14,809 nt of DNA, from NCBI GenBank assembly GCA_910588505.1, contig CAJUPQ010000085.1, positions 1 to 14,809 of the forward strand, written 5' to 3'. Under the pieces are notes generated by a model. That model had not been told where the DNA came from and did no database searches. It worked only from the letters and a program-made list of their open reading frames with translations. Origin of the DNA: an uncultured Hungatella sp. GTDB taxonomy: Bacteria > Bacillota > Clostridia > Lachnospirales > Lachnospiraceae. The stretch's first letter is position 1; every line of letters begins with the position of its first letter. Made by a program: the position numbers and the translations under genes. This document shows, piece after piece, positions 7,741 through 14,409 of the stretch.

Positions 7741-7769
7741 TTGACAAGGTAATAAAAATGAAATATAAT
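7741..7769 (+). promoter_or_regulatory. Perfect-consensus sigma-A promoter of the NlpC/P60 gene
   Basis: TTGACA (7741-7746), exactly 17 bp, TATAAT (7764-7769). Start expected near 7776, leaving about 60 nt of leader before the ATG at 7838. A promoter this good suggests high vegetative expression unless a repressor acts; I see no clear operator. Confidence 0.93.
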
Positions 7770-7837
7770 GATGAAAAAGTTAACAATTATGTAACAAATG
7801 ATAATAAAATTTGAAATATCTGGTAAGGAGTTTAAAT

Positions 7838-8602
7838 ATGAGGAAGGAAAGAAAGATCGGATACAAGCTTTGTACGGTGGCCCTTTGCGGCGCCCTGTCC
7901 TGGGGAGGAGCCATGGAGGCATGGGCATCTTACGGGATGGCCAAAGGCCCGGGAAGCATTATGCAGGACTACATAGTGACCATTGAGGCGGGGAGCCATC
8001 CGGTTTACAGTTCTATTGATTCCCAGGATACCATAAAGGAAGCGGCTCAGGGGGATGTGTATGAGGTCCTCTCCGACCAGGGCGACGGATGGGTGGAGGT
8101 TCAGGTGGGAGATAACACGGGCTATATCCTGACAGAAGAGGACGGTGTGAAGGTAAAAGGAGTGGATGAGGACAGCCAGGAGGCCCAAGCGGTTAAAGAG
8201 TCCCTTGAAGCCCAGCAGCAGGAGGATATTTCCCGGAGCCGCAGACAGAACCTGGTGGAGTATGCCCTCCAGTTTGTGGGAGGCAGGTATGTGGCCGGGG
8301 GAAGCGATCCCCACACAGGGGCTGATTGTTCCGGGTTTAGCAGCTATGTGATGCGCCATGGGGCCAACGTGTCCATTGCCCGCAGCTCCGGCGCCCAGTC
8401 TCAACAGGGAGTGGACGTGAGCGCGGACCAGATGAGGCCCGGAGACCTTGTCTTCTACGGAAACGGCAGCAGAGTGAATCATGTGGCCGTATACATCGGC
8501 AATGGACAAGTCGTCCATGCGTCCACAGAGCGGACAGGCATTAAAACCTCGCCGTGGAATTACAGAACTCCAGTCAGGATCAGGAACGTGATGGGGGATT
8601 GA
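7838..8602 (+). CDS. Secreted SH3b-NlpC/P60 peptidoglycan endopeptidase
   Basis: 254 residues. A basic N-terminus, hydrophobic core and AWA-S site (after ~30) form a Sec signal peptide. Residues ~43-98 look like an SH3b wall-binding domain (GDVYEVLSDQGDGWVEVQVGDNTGYI). A Gln/Glu/Ala-rich helical linker (~102-130) leads to the NlpC/P60 domain with catalytic Cys164 (DCSGF), His215 (NHVAVYIG) and a third residue at His227 (VVHAS). Family members cleave gamma-D-Glu-diaminopimelate or related stem-peptide bonds during wall remodelling. ATG 7838 is chosen because AAGGAG ends 7 nt upstream; an in-frame TTG at 7811 lacks a ribosome site and would spoil the signal peptide. The gene is monocistronic, bounded by strong terminators. 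All expected catalytic residues are present. Confidence 0.92.
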   Translation: MRKERKIGYKLCTVALCGALSWGGAMEAWASYGMAKGPGSIMQDYIVTIEAGSHPVYSSIDSQDTIKEAAQGDVYEVLSDQGDGWVEVQVGDNTGYILTEEDGVKVKGVDEDSQEAQAVKESLEAQQQEDISRSRRQNLVEYALQFVGGRYVAGGSDPHTGADCSGFSSYVMRHGANVSIARSSGAQSQQGVDVSADQMRPGDLVFYGNGSRVNHVAVYIGNGQVVHASTERTGIKTSPWNYRTPVRIRNVMGD

Positions 8603-8626
8603 GAGACGAGCGTACATAGAAACAGT

Positions 8627-8659
8627 AAAAAGTCCGGCAGGGGGTGCCGGACTTTTTTT
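8627..8659 (+). terminator. Strong intrinsic terminator of the NlpC/P60 gene
   Basis: A 13-bp perfect stem (8627-8639 with 8645-8657) with a GGGGG loop and seven T at 8653-8659, starting 24 bases after the stop codon. Confidence 0.93.
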
Positions 8660-8756
8660 GAGGGGAGTATCAATCTCTTATAAGGATTTTTGGGTTTAAG
8701 GGAAACCCTTACTCCTCCCCTATTATAATATAATTATCAAAAAAATGCAATCACAA

Positions 8757-8785
8757 GTATAAATCTTAAGGAGAAAGCCATACTA
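8757..8785 (+). promoter_or_regulatory. Candidate forespore (sigma-G-like) promoter
   Basis: GTATA (8757-8761), a 17-bp spacer and CATACTA (8779-8785). From memory, the Bacillus sigma-G pattern is about GHATR, 17-18 bp, CATnMTA, so both boxes fit and the spacing is close. It sits 24 nt before the AGGAGG of the Asn-rich gene, a normal position. AT-rich TATAAT-like words at 8724-8734 lack a -35. Short motifs like this occur by chance, so confidence is limited. Confidence 0.4.
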
Positions 8786-8824
8786 GTCCTGTAACAAAAA
8801 TTAATTTTCAGGAGGTATGATACT

Positions 8825-8995
8825 ATGGCAAGGAATAATTATAATGATATGGAAGATGCCAGAAACTGCAGAAATAACAACCAGAACAACAATCAGAACA
8901 ACAGCCAGAACAACAATCAGAACAGCAGCCGCAACAGCAGCCAGAATAACAGCCAGAACAGCAGCCGCAACAGCAGCCAGAACAGCAACCGCTAA
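8825..8995 (+). CDS. Asn/Gln/Ser/Arg-rich tetrapeptide-repeat microprotein
   Basis: 56 residues, below usual gene-finder cut-offs. After a 15-residue head (MARNNYNDMEDARNC) the whole protein is ten copies of a four-residue unit, [Q/R]-N-[N/S]-[N/S], ending in Arg. There is one Cys, no signal peptide and no membrane segment, and the body carries only Arg charges. AGGAGG (8810-8815) is 9 nt before the ATG, and a terminator follows at 9067, so it forms a discrete transcription unit. The composition recalls gamma-type small acid-soluble spore proteins and other Asn/Gln-rich small spore proteins, and the upstream motif resembles a sigma-G promoter; both points are suggestive only. The overlapping frame from ATG 8817 has a 1-nt gap to the ribosome site and encodes an Ala/Thr/Arg repeat, so it is less likely. 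Confidence 0.7.
   Translation: MARNNYNDMEDARNCRNNNQNNNQNNSQNNNQNSSRNSSQNNSQNSSRNSSQNSNR
8870..8989 (+). repeat. Ten degenerate 12-bp tandem units inside the microprotein gene
   Basis: Units follow CAG/CGC-AAC-(AAC/AGC)-(AAT/AGC). Codon third bases and Asn/Ser exchanges vary, but the 12-bp period holds without indels across 120 bp. Coding repeats of this kind can expand or contract by slippage, so copy number may differ between strains. Confidence 0.85.
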
Positions 8996-9066
8996 TCTAC
9001 GGATCTGCTGATCTGCGAATCTGCCGGAGGGATGACCAAAGTGGCTGTCCAAACGGCAGATAACAC

Positions 9067-9095
9067 AAGCCGCCCCGTTTTTGGGACGGCTTTTT
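9067..9095 (+). terminator. Intrinsic terminator after the microprotein gene
   Basis: AAGCCG-C-CCC pairs with GGG-A-CGGCTT around a GTTTTT loop (one C/A mismatch), followed by TTTTT. It separates the Asn-rich gene from the rhodanese gene. Confidence 0.85.
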
Positions 9096-9141
9096 ATATT
9101 TTACATATACTGATAATAATGATAAGGACAGGTGATCATAT

Positions 9142-9468
9142 ATGAGATACCCTACCATCAGTATGAGGGAGCTGGATTGCTGGATAACCTGCAAAAGGCC
9201 TATGGAGCTTATTGACCTGCGGACTCCGGAATTTTATGAGTACTGCCATTTGACAGGCGCGGTAAATATTCCCTTTGAGGAAATGGAGGATATGATAGAG
9301 GAGGGACGGCTTTGCCAGTTTCAGAAGGGGGTTCCTTTGGTTCTCTACTGCGCCAGGGGCAGCCAGAGCCTGCTGGTCTGTAACCATTTGTCTCTGCGAG
9401 GCTTACCGGTGGTCAATGTAGCCGGGGGAATGGCAGCCTACAGGGGGAGCTGGCTGGAATGGGGATAG
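9142..9468 (+). CDS. Single-domain rhodanese-like protein
   Basis: 108 residues, one rhodanese fold with no signal peptide, so cytosolic. Family landmarks are visible: the ELIDLRTPEFYEYCHLTGAVNIP segment, the active-site loop LYCARGSQS with catalytic Cys70, and the C-terminal GLPVVNVAGGMAAY. Single-domain rhodaneses carry persulfide sulfur on the Cys for sulfur transfer or detoxification; the acceptor is unknown. AGGTGA ends 6 nt before the ATG. Possible promoter words (TTGGGA 9081, TATACT 9106) overlap the preceding terminator with a poor 19-bp spacer. It is probably monocistronic: more than 170 bp and a new promoter separate it from yfcE. Confidence 0.9.
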   Translation: MRYPTISMRELDCWITCKRPMELIDLRTPEFYEYCHLTGAVNIPFEEMEDMIEEGRLCQFQKGVPLVLYCARGSQSLLVCNHLSLRGLPVVNVAGGMAAYRGSWLEWG

Positions 9469-9488
9469 GAGTCGTAACAGTTCAGACA

Positions 9489-9550
9489 GGTCTGCGCGTT
9501 TACCGCGCTGACCGTGCGAAAGCGTAATGGAAGCAGGCATCCGGACACGG
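9489..9550 (+). other. GC-rich stretch with nested inverted repeats
   Basis: GGTC-T-GCGCG (9489-9498) pairs with CGCGC-T-GACC (9504-9513) around a TTTAC loop. A GCGAAAGC motif follows at 9516-9523. CCGTG (9512-9516) can pair with CACGG (9546-9550), though this competes with the first stem at 9512-9513. No U-tract follows, so it is not a plain terminator. It could be a structured RNA, the 3' region of the rhodanese mRNA or a dispersed palindromic repeat; I recognise no family. Confidence 0.35.
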
Positions 9551-9573
9551 CCAAAATCCGCTTATAGAATCGG

Positions 9574-9602
9574 TTGACAGATAGTGCGCGTAAGCTTAAA
9601 AT
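9574..9602 (+). promoter_or_regulatory. Sigma-A promoter of the yfcE operon
   Basis: TTGACA (9574-9579), 17-bp spacer, TAAAAT (9597-9602). Start expected near 9609, giving a short leader of about 30 nt before ATG 9640. Its -35 coincides with an in-frame TTG, so the longer reading of yfcE from 9574 cannot be the translated form. Confidence 0.85.
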
Positions 9603-9639
9603 AGTACTATTGATTCCAGCGATACCAGGAGGAACTACC

Positions 9640-10182
9640 ATGAAATATATGTTTGCGTCGGATATTCACGGGTCTGCTTATTATTGTGAGATGACGTTGG
9701 ATGCTTTTGGGCAGTCAAAAGCGGAGCGCCTTATCCTTTTGGGAGACCTTCTTTACCACGGTCCCCGCAATGATCTGCCGAAAGACTATGCCCCTAAAAA
9801 GGTTATTGCCATGCTTAACCAGCACAGGGACCGGATCCTGGCAGTGAGGGGCAACTGCGATTCGGAGGTTGACCAGATGGTTTTGGATTTTCCTATGATG
9901 GCGGATTACGGTCTGCTGGCCTTAAACGGTAAGACGATCTATGCCACCCACGGCCATGTGTATAACGAAGAGAGAAGGCCCCCTATGTGTCCGGGGGACG
10001 TGTTGATCCACGGTCATACCCACCTGCCGGTGGCGCGGGCTATGGGGGACTGCTATCTGTTAAATCCCGGCTCTGTCTCTCTTCCAAAGGAGGGCAATCC
10101 CAACAGCTATGGGATGCTGGATAACCGTGTTTTCACGATCTGGGATTTTGAGGGGAATAAAGTAAATGAGATTGAATTGTAA
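9640..10182 (+). CDS. yfcE: YfcE-type metallophosphoesterase (phosphodiesterase)
   Basis: 180 residues, close in length and sequence to E. coli YfcE as I recall it (shared blocks MFASDIHGS, HGPRN, AVRGNCDSEVDQM, GHTHLPVA, NPGSVS, NPxSYGMLDN). Two-metal calcineurin-like motifs are complete: D8/H10, D36 (GDLLYHG), N72 (GNCD), H104 (THGH) and H126/H128 (GHTH). E. coli YfcE is an Mn-dependent phosphodiesterase active on artificial bis-pNPP; its natural substrate is not established. Cytosolic. AGGAGG ends 7 nt before this ATG. It is the first gene of a five-gene run that also contains a second, shorter member of the same family. Confidence 0.93.
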   Translation: MKYMFASDIHGSAYYCEMTLDAFGQSKAERLILLGDLLYHGPRNDLPKDYAPKKVIAMLNQHRDRILAVRGNCDSEVDQMVLDFPMMADYGLLALNGKTIYATHGHVYNEERRPPMCPGDVLIHGHTHLPVARAMGDCYLLNPGSVSLPKEGNPNSYGMLDNRVFTIWDFEGNKVNEIEL

Positions 10183-10230
10183 CTGATATGGCCCTGGAGT
10201 TACTGGGAAAACCGTATAGATGCATAACAG

Positions 10231-10236
10231 AAGGAG
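10231..10236 (+). promoter_or_regulatory. Ribosome binding site affecting the methyltransferase start
   Basis: AAGGAG directly abuts ATG 10237 but lies 6 nt before GTG 10243 and 3 nt before TTG 10240. The spacing favours GTG, giving an N-terminus of MRKTYELIVP. Confidence 0.55.
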
Positions 10237-10242
10237 ATGTTG

Positions 10243-11424
10243 GTGAGAAAAACGTATGAACTCATCGTCCCCTGCCATTTTGGTCTGGAGGCGGTATTGA
10301 AAAAAGAGATTGTGGATTTGGGGTATGAGATCAGCCAGGTGGAGGATGGCAGAGTTACGTTTACAGGTGACGATGAGGCTGTCTGCCGGGCTAATGTGTT
10401 TCTGCGGACCGGGGAGCGGGTGCTCTTAAAGGCAGGCAGCTTCCGGGCGGAGTCTTTTGAGGAGTTGTTTCAAAATACGAAAGCCATACCTTGGGAGGAA
10501 TTTATCCCCAGGGACGGAAAGTTCTGGGTGGCAAAGGCATCCTCCATCAAGAGTAAGCTGTTCAGCCCTTCGGATATTCAAAGGATCATGAAAAAGGCTA
10601 TGGTGGAGCGGATGAAGAGGGCTTACAAAGCGGAGGTGTTTCCGGAGAACGGAAGCAGCTATCCGTTGAGGGTGTTTCTGTACAAGGACCAGGTGACCAT
10701 AGGGATCGACACGTCAGGCGAGTCTTTACACAAGCGGGGCTACCGGACTCTGGCCAGCAAAGCTCCCATTACAGAGACTCTGGCCGCGGCGTTGATCCTT
10801 CTAACTCCCTGGCGAAAGGACCGGATCCTGGTAGATCCTTTCTGCGGAAGCGGAACATTTCCCATCGAGGCGGCCATGATGGCGGCCAACATGGCTCCCG
10901 GGATGAACCGGTCGTTTTTGGCAGAGGACTGGAAAAACCTGATCCCACGCAAATGCTGGTATGAGGCCATGGACGAGGCAGGCGAGCTGGTGGACGGCCA
11001 GGCCCAGGCGGATATCCAGGGGTATGATATTGATGGGAGCATTGTAAAAGCTGCCAGGGCCAACGCGCAGGCTGCGGGGGTAGACCATATGATCCATTTT
11101 CAGGAGCGGCCGGTCAGCGCCTTGAGTCACCCGAAAAAATACGGTTTTTTGATCACCAATCCCCCTTACGGGGAGCGGCTGGAGGAGAAGGAGCATCTGC
11201 CCGGACTGTACCGGGAGTTTGGGGAACGGTTTATGGCCCTGGACGCCTGGTCGGCTTACGTGATCACAGCCTATGAGGACGCGGAAAAGTATATTGGAAG
11301 AAAAGCAGATAAAAACCGGAAGATCTACAATGGCATGATGAAAACGTATTTTTACCAGTTTTTGGGACCGAAACCGCCTGCCAGAAACAGGGAGCGAGGC
11401 CCGGAACCATGGAAGGGCGATTGA
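10243..11424 (+). CDS. THUMP-domain class I SAM-dependent RNA methyltransferase (YpsC/RlmL N-half type)
   Basis: 393 residues from GTG. The N-terminal ~155 residues form a ferredoxin-like plus THUMP RNA-binding region (FGLEAVLKKEI, SFEELFQNTKAIPWEEF). The Rossmann methyltransferase domain follows, with SAM motif DPFCGSGTFPIEAA (~188), GYDID (~250) and the catalytic NPPYGERL (~296) typical of N2-guanine methylation. It matches Firmicute YpsC and the N-terminal half of E. coli RlmL, which makes m2G2445 in 23S rRNA; the target here is inferred from the family. The C-terminal m7G-forming half of RlmL is absent, as usual in Firmicutes. It follows yfcE by 60 bp with no terminator, and its stop overlaps the next gene. 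Confidence 0.92.
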   Translation: MRKTYELIVPCHFGLEAVLKKEIVDLGYEISQVEDGRVTFTGDDEAVCRANVFLRTGERVLLKAGSFRAESFEELFQNTKAIPWEEFIPRDGKFWVAKASSIKSKLFSPSDIQRIMKKAMVERMKRAYKAEVFPENGSSYPLRVFLYKDQVTIGIDTSGESLHKRGYRTLASKAPITETLAAALILLTPWRKDRILVDPFCGSGTFPIEAAMMAANMAPGMNRSFLAEDWKNLIPRKCWYEAMDEAGELVDGQAQADIQGYDIDGSIVKAARANAQAAGVDHMIHFQERPVSALSHPKKYGFLITNPPYGERLEEKEHLPGLYREFGERFMALDAWSAYVITAYEDAEKYIGRKADKNRKIYNGMMKTYFYQFLGPKPPARNRERGPEPWKGD

Positions 11425-13298
11425 AGGTAAACGGGGCTGTTCTGGCGTGGATGCTGGCAGGGCTGGTGTGGATGTCAGGATGTGGGGGGCCGGGGAATGA
11501 GTCCTCCCGCGGGTATGACGGCGTGGACAATGGGACGGCTTCTTCCGGGTACGATGACGGAAAAGATGGGACGGCTTTGTCCGGGTATGATGGCGGGGAA
11601 GATGAGAAGTCTTCTTCCGGCGGTGGTGACGAGAGGGAGAAGGAGTCGGACGATTTTTTTGGCTATGGAGCAGGATTCGGAGAGTCTGGCAGAGTGATCT
11701 ACAACTGCCTTTGGGGATGGGAGCTTTCCAGCCCCAAATGTGTGATGGTGGAGACCGAGAAGGGGATCTACAGAGCCACGGCGGCAGAGAATGGTTCCAT
11801 GGAGGTTCTGGTGTCCAGGGAGTTTGTGGAAGAGGTTTTGGAAATCGGCGTGCTGGAATACCCGAATTCCCGGATCCTGCTTCAACAGGGCGAGACGGCG
11901 GTAATGCTGGAAAAGGGAAGCCCTATTATGAGACAAGGCCTTAACAGCCAGGTGCTGCGTTGTGGGCCGCCGGCTGGGGAGGAGACTGTCTGTCTGCCTC
12001 TGGAGGCAGTGTGCAGAGGGTTCGGATACCGGGTCAGGGCAGTTCCACAAAAAGGGCGGATCTGCCTGGAGCCGGAGAACCCTTACAGGAGCCGCCGGCT
12101 GCCAGAGTCCTATGATTACCGCAAAGTTGGCCGCGGCGCAAAGGTCAGGGATCAGGGAAGTTATGGGACCTGCTGGTCATTTGCCTCCCTTACCGCCCTG
12201 GAGACTGCTCTGCGCCCCAAGATTGCCCGGGAGTTTTCCGCGGACCATATGTCCCTTCACAACAGCTTTTCCTTAGACCAGGAGGACGGCGGGGAGTATA
12301 CCATGTCCATGGCATACCTTCTTGCCTGGCAGGGACCGGTGCCGGAGAGCCTTGACCCTTACGGGGACGGCGTTTCCCCGGAGGGATTAGAGCCGGAGGT
12401 CCATGTCCAGGAGATACGGATCCTGCCGTCCGGAGATCACGAAGCTATCAAGAAGGCGGTGTTTTTTTACGGCGGGGTTCAAAGTTCTCTGTATACATCC
12501 ATCACAGGCTCTGACAGCCGTTCCGATTATTATAAGGAAGAAACCAGTTCCTACTGTTACCGGGGGGAGGAGGTTCCCAACCATGATGTGGTCATTGTGG
12601 GATGGGACGACACATACCCCAGGGAGAATTTTCAGGAGGAGCCGGAGGGGGACGGAGCTTTCTTGTGCGTCAGCAGCTGGGGGGAGGCTTTTGGGGACGG
12701 GGGATATTTTTATGTGTCCTATTATGACGCCAACATCGGCGGCAACAGCCTGGTGTACACGGGGATTGAGCCTGCGGATAATTATGACACGATTTATCAG
12801 AGCGATCTGTGCGGCTGGGTCGGGCAGGTGGGATACGGCTCGGACACGGCCTATGGAGCCAATGTCTATGTGAGCAGGGAGCAGGGATTTTTGAGGGCGG
12901 CAGGTTTCTATGCCGCCGGACCGGATACCTCCTATGAGATTTTTGTGGTTCATCACATGGAAGGGGAGGAGAGTCTGGCAGAGAGAAAGCCGGTGGCCGA
13001 GGGCGTTGTGGAATACAGCGGATTTTATACTATTTCCTTTGAGGAACCGGAGAGGCTGGAGGCCGGAGAGCGGTTTGCGCTGGTCCTTAAGGTCAGGACG
13101 CCGGGAGCGGTTCACCCTATTGCGGTGGAGTATCACGCGGATGACGCCACAGCTTCGGCGGATGTGACGGACGGGGAAGGCTACATCAGTTTAGACGGGA
13201 GCAAATGGGAACCCATGGAGGAGCGATATCAGTGCAATCTCTGTCTGAAAGGGTATGGGACCCAAAGAACCAATAGGGATGAGAGGGCAGAAGGATGA
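11409..13298 (+). CDS. Papain-like (C1) cysteine protease lipoprotein with lectin-like C-terminus
   Basis: 629 residues. A hydrophobic N-terminus ends in a lipobox-like MSGC (Cys25), so it is probably lipid-anchored outside the cell. Residues 34-75 are a repetitive Gly/Tyr/Asp/Ser spacer. Residues ~95-222 contain a region resembling a copper-amine-oxidase-N stalk (ending VCLPLEAVCRGFGY...GRICLE). The C1 domain (~232-450) has the oxyanion Gln249 and nucleophile Cys255 (DQGSYGTCWSFAS) and His392 (NHDVVIVGW). The expected NSWG reads SSWG, so the usual catalytic Asn is Ser422. Residues ~465-615 match the lectin-like domain often fused to bacterial C1 peptidases. The ATG overlaps the previous gene by 16 bp; a TTG at 11421 would overlap it by 4 bp and leave an equally good signal peptide. 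It is part of the yfcE-rdgB run. The substrate is unknown. Confidence 0.87.
   Translation: MEGRLKVNGAVLAWMLAGLVWMSGCGGPGNESSRGYDGVDNGTASSGYDDGKDGTALSGYDGGEDEKSSSGGGDEREKESDDFFGYGAGFGESGRVIYNCLWGWELSSPKCVMVETEKGIYRATAAENGSMEVLVSREFVEEVLEIGVLEYPNSRILLQQGETAVMLEKGSPIMRQGLNSQVLRCGPPAGEETVCLPLEAVCRGFGYRVRAVPQKGRICLEPENPYRSRRLPESYDYRKVGRGAKVRDQGSYGTCWSFASLTALETALRPKIAREFSADHMSLHNSFSLDQEDGGEYTMSMAYLLAWQGPVPESLDPYGDGVSPEGLEPEVHVQEIRILPSGDHEAIKKAVFFYGGVQSSLYTSITGSDSRSDYYKEETSSYCYRGEEVPNHDVVIVGWDDTYPRENFQEEPEGDGAFLCVSSWGEAFGDGGYFYVSYYDANIGGNSLVYTGIEPADNYDTIYQSDLCGWVGQVGYGSDTAYGANVYVSREQGFLRAAGFYAAGPDTSYEIFVVHHMEGEESLAERKPVAEGVVEYSGFYTISFEEPERLEAGERFALVLKVRTPGAVHPIAVEYHADDATASADVTDGEGYISLDGSKWEPMEERYQCNLCLKGYGTQRTNRDERAEG
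11508..11615 (+). repeat. Three degenerate 36-bp tandem units in the protease spacer
   Basis: The encoded 12-residue unit begins (R/S)GYD and recurs at residues 34, 46 and 58, with a decayed fourth copy (SGGGD) at 70. Units are rich in Gly, Asp, Ser and Tyr and form a flexible linker between the lipid anchor and the folded domains. Confidence 0.75.
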
Positions 13299-13924
13299 AA
13301 TACAAGATCATATTTGCAACGGGAAATGAAGGAAAGATGCGGGAAGTACGGCTGATCCTGGCGGATCTGGGCCTGGAGATCCTGTCTATGAAGGAGGCGG
13401 GCGTAAGCTGCGAGCCGGAGGAAAACGGCCAAACCTTTGGTGAGAATGCCAGGATAAAGGCCCGGGCTGTGTGGGAGAAGGCCAGGGAGCGATATGGAGA
13501 TGAGGGACATATTGTTCTGGCGGATGACTCCGGGCTGGTGGTGGATTATCTGGGCGGCGAGCCAGGGATCTATTCAGCCCGGTATCTGGGGGAGGATACC
13601 TCCTATGATGTGAAAAATCAGAGCATCATTGACAGGGTGGCAGAGGCAAAGGAGGAGGAGCGGACAGCCAGGTTTGTCAGCGCTATCGCTGCCGTGCTCC
13701 CTGACGGGACAGTTCTCGACACGGAGGGGACTGTGGAAGGGCTGATCGCCCATGAACCGGCAGGTCAGGGCGGGTTTGGGTATGACCCTATTTTTTATCT
13801 GCCGGAGTATGGGAGGACATCCGCCCAGATTCCCATTGAGAAGAAAAATGAGATCAGCCACAGAGGCAAGGCTCTGGAGGCCATGAAACAGAAATTAAAG
13901 AGTCTGTATGGGGAGGAGAACTGA
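13295..13924 (+). CDS. rdgB: XTP/dITP diphosphatase (RdgB/HAM1 family)
   Basis: 209 residues, standard length. It hydrolyses the non-canonical nucleotides XTP, dITP and ITP to monophosphates and pyrophosphate, keeping damaged purines out of DNA and RNA; cytosolic. Family motifs are intact: ATGNEGK (8-14), ADDSGL (76-81), EPGIYSARY (89-97), FGYDPIF (161-167) and SHRGKAL (188-194). The start overlaps the protease stop as ATGA, and the stop overlaps the next start as TGATG, indicating translational coupling. The pair with a YsnB-like phosphoesterase is also found in Bacillus subtilis (ysnA-ysnB). Confidence 0.96.
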   Translation: MKYKIIFATGNEGKMREVRLILADLGLEILSMKEAGVSCEPEENGQTFGENARIKARAVWEKARERYGDEGHIVLADDSGLVVDYLGGEPGIYSARYLGEDTSYDVKNQSIIDRVAEAKEEERTARFVSAIAAVLPDGTVLDTEGTVEGLIAHEPAGQGGFGYDPIFYLPEYGRTSAQIPIEKKNEISHRGKALEAMKQKLKSLYGEEN

Positions 13925-14409
13925 TGAAGATCCTGGTTGTGAGCGATACCCACCGGAAGGATGATAACCTGCAGTTTGTGATCGAGAAGGAGAAGCCGCT
14001 TGATATGCTGATCCATCTGGGCGACGCGGAGGGCAGCGAGCAGTGGATACCGGAATGGGCCGGGGAGGGCTGTAAGATGGCCATGGTCCTTGGAAACAAT
14101 GATTTTTTTTCCAGGCTTGAGAGGGAACTTGAGATGGAAATAGGGCCTCACAGGGCGCTTTTGACCCACGGTCACTACTACGGCGTGTCCATGGGGCCGG
14201 AGGGGCTGGCAGACGAGGCAAAGAGCCGGGGGTGCGACATCGCCATGTACGGTCACACCCACAAGCCTTTTCTGGAAAAGGTAAACGGAGTGACCGTGTT
14301 AAATCCCGGCAGTTTGTCCTATCCCCGCCAGGAAGGCAGGCGTCCGTCCTACATGGTCATAACGGTTTCTGACGATGGCCGGATGGACTATGATCAGAGG
14401 TATCTTTAG
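13924..14409 (+). CDS. YsnB-like YfcE/MJ0936-family metallophosphoesterase
   Basis: 161 residues. The complete two-metal set is present: D8/H10 (VSDTH), D34 (HLGD), N59 (GNND), H82 (THGH) and H111/H113 (GHTH). NPGSLSYPR marks the family C-terminus. It is shorter and more divergent than the YfcE-like protein earlier in the same run, so it is a distinct subfamily, equivalent in position to Bacillus ysnB. A cytosolic phosphodiesterase or phosphatase is expected; the substrate is unknown. Its start overlaps the rdgB stop by one base. Confidence 0.92.
   Translation: MKILVVSDTHRKDDNLQFVIEKEKPLDMLIHLGDAEGSEQWIPEWAGEGCKMAMVLGNNDFFSRLERELEMEIGPHRALLTHGHYYGVSMGPEGLADEAKSRGCDIAMYGHTHKPFLEKVNGVTVLNPGSLSYPRQEGRRPSYMVITVSDDGRMDYDQRYL

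Noticed and set aside
7832..8617. Long minus-strand frame (261 codons) opposite the NlpC/P60 gene
   Set aside because: The plus strand encodes a complete hydrolase with catalytic residues, promoter and terminator. The antisense frame has no family features.
8870..8989. CRISPR-like periodic repeats
   Set aside because: The 12-bp period has no spacers and is in frame inside a coding sequence. No CRISPR array or cas gene is present in the window.
8817..9011. 64-codon plus-strand frame (Ala/Thr/Arg-rich) overlapping the Asn-rich gene
   Set aside because: Its ATG is 1 nt from AGGAGG, while the Asn-rich frame has 9-nt spacing. The low-complexity content is the +1 shadow of the 12-bp repeats.
8801..9052. 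Minus-strand Ala/Val-rich frame across the 12-bp repeats, resembling a membrane protein
   Set aside because: It is the complement of the Asn/Ser repeat (GTT/GCT codons). It lacks a ribosome site and faces the terminator that matches the plus-strand gene.
9574..9639. Upstream extension of yfcE from TTG 9574
   Set aside because: This TTG is the -35 hexamer of the operon promoter, and ATG 9640 has AGGAGG at 7 nt and aligns with the E. coli protein start.
12387..13136. Long minus-strand frame (249 codons) opposite the protease gene
   Set aside because: Antisense shadow of a high-GC coding region; no ribosome site, promoter or recognisable motif.
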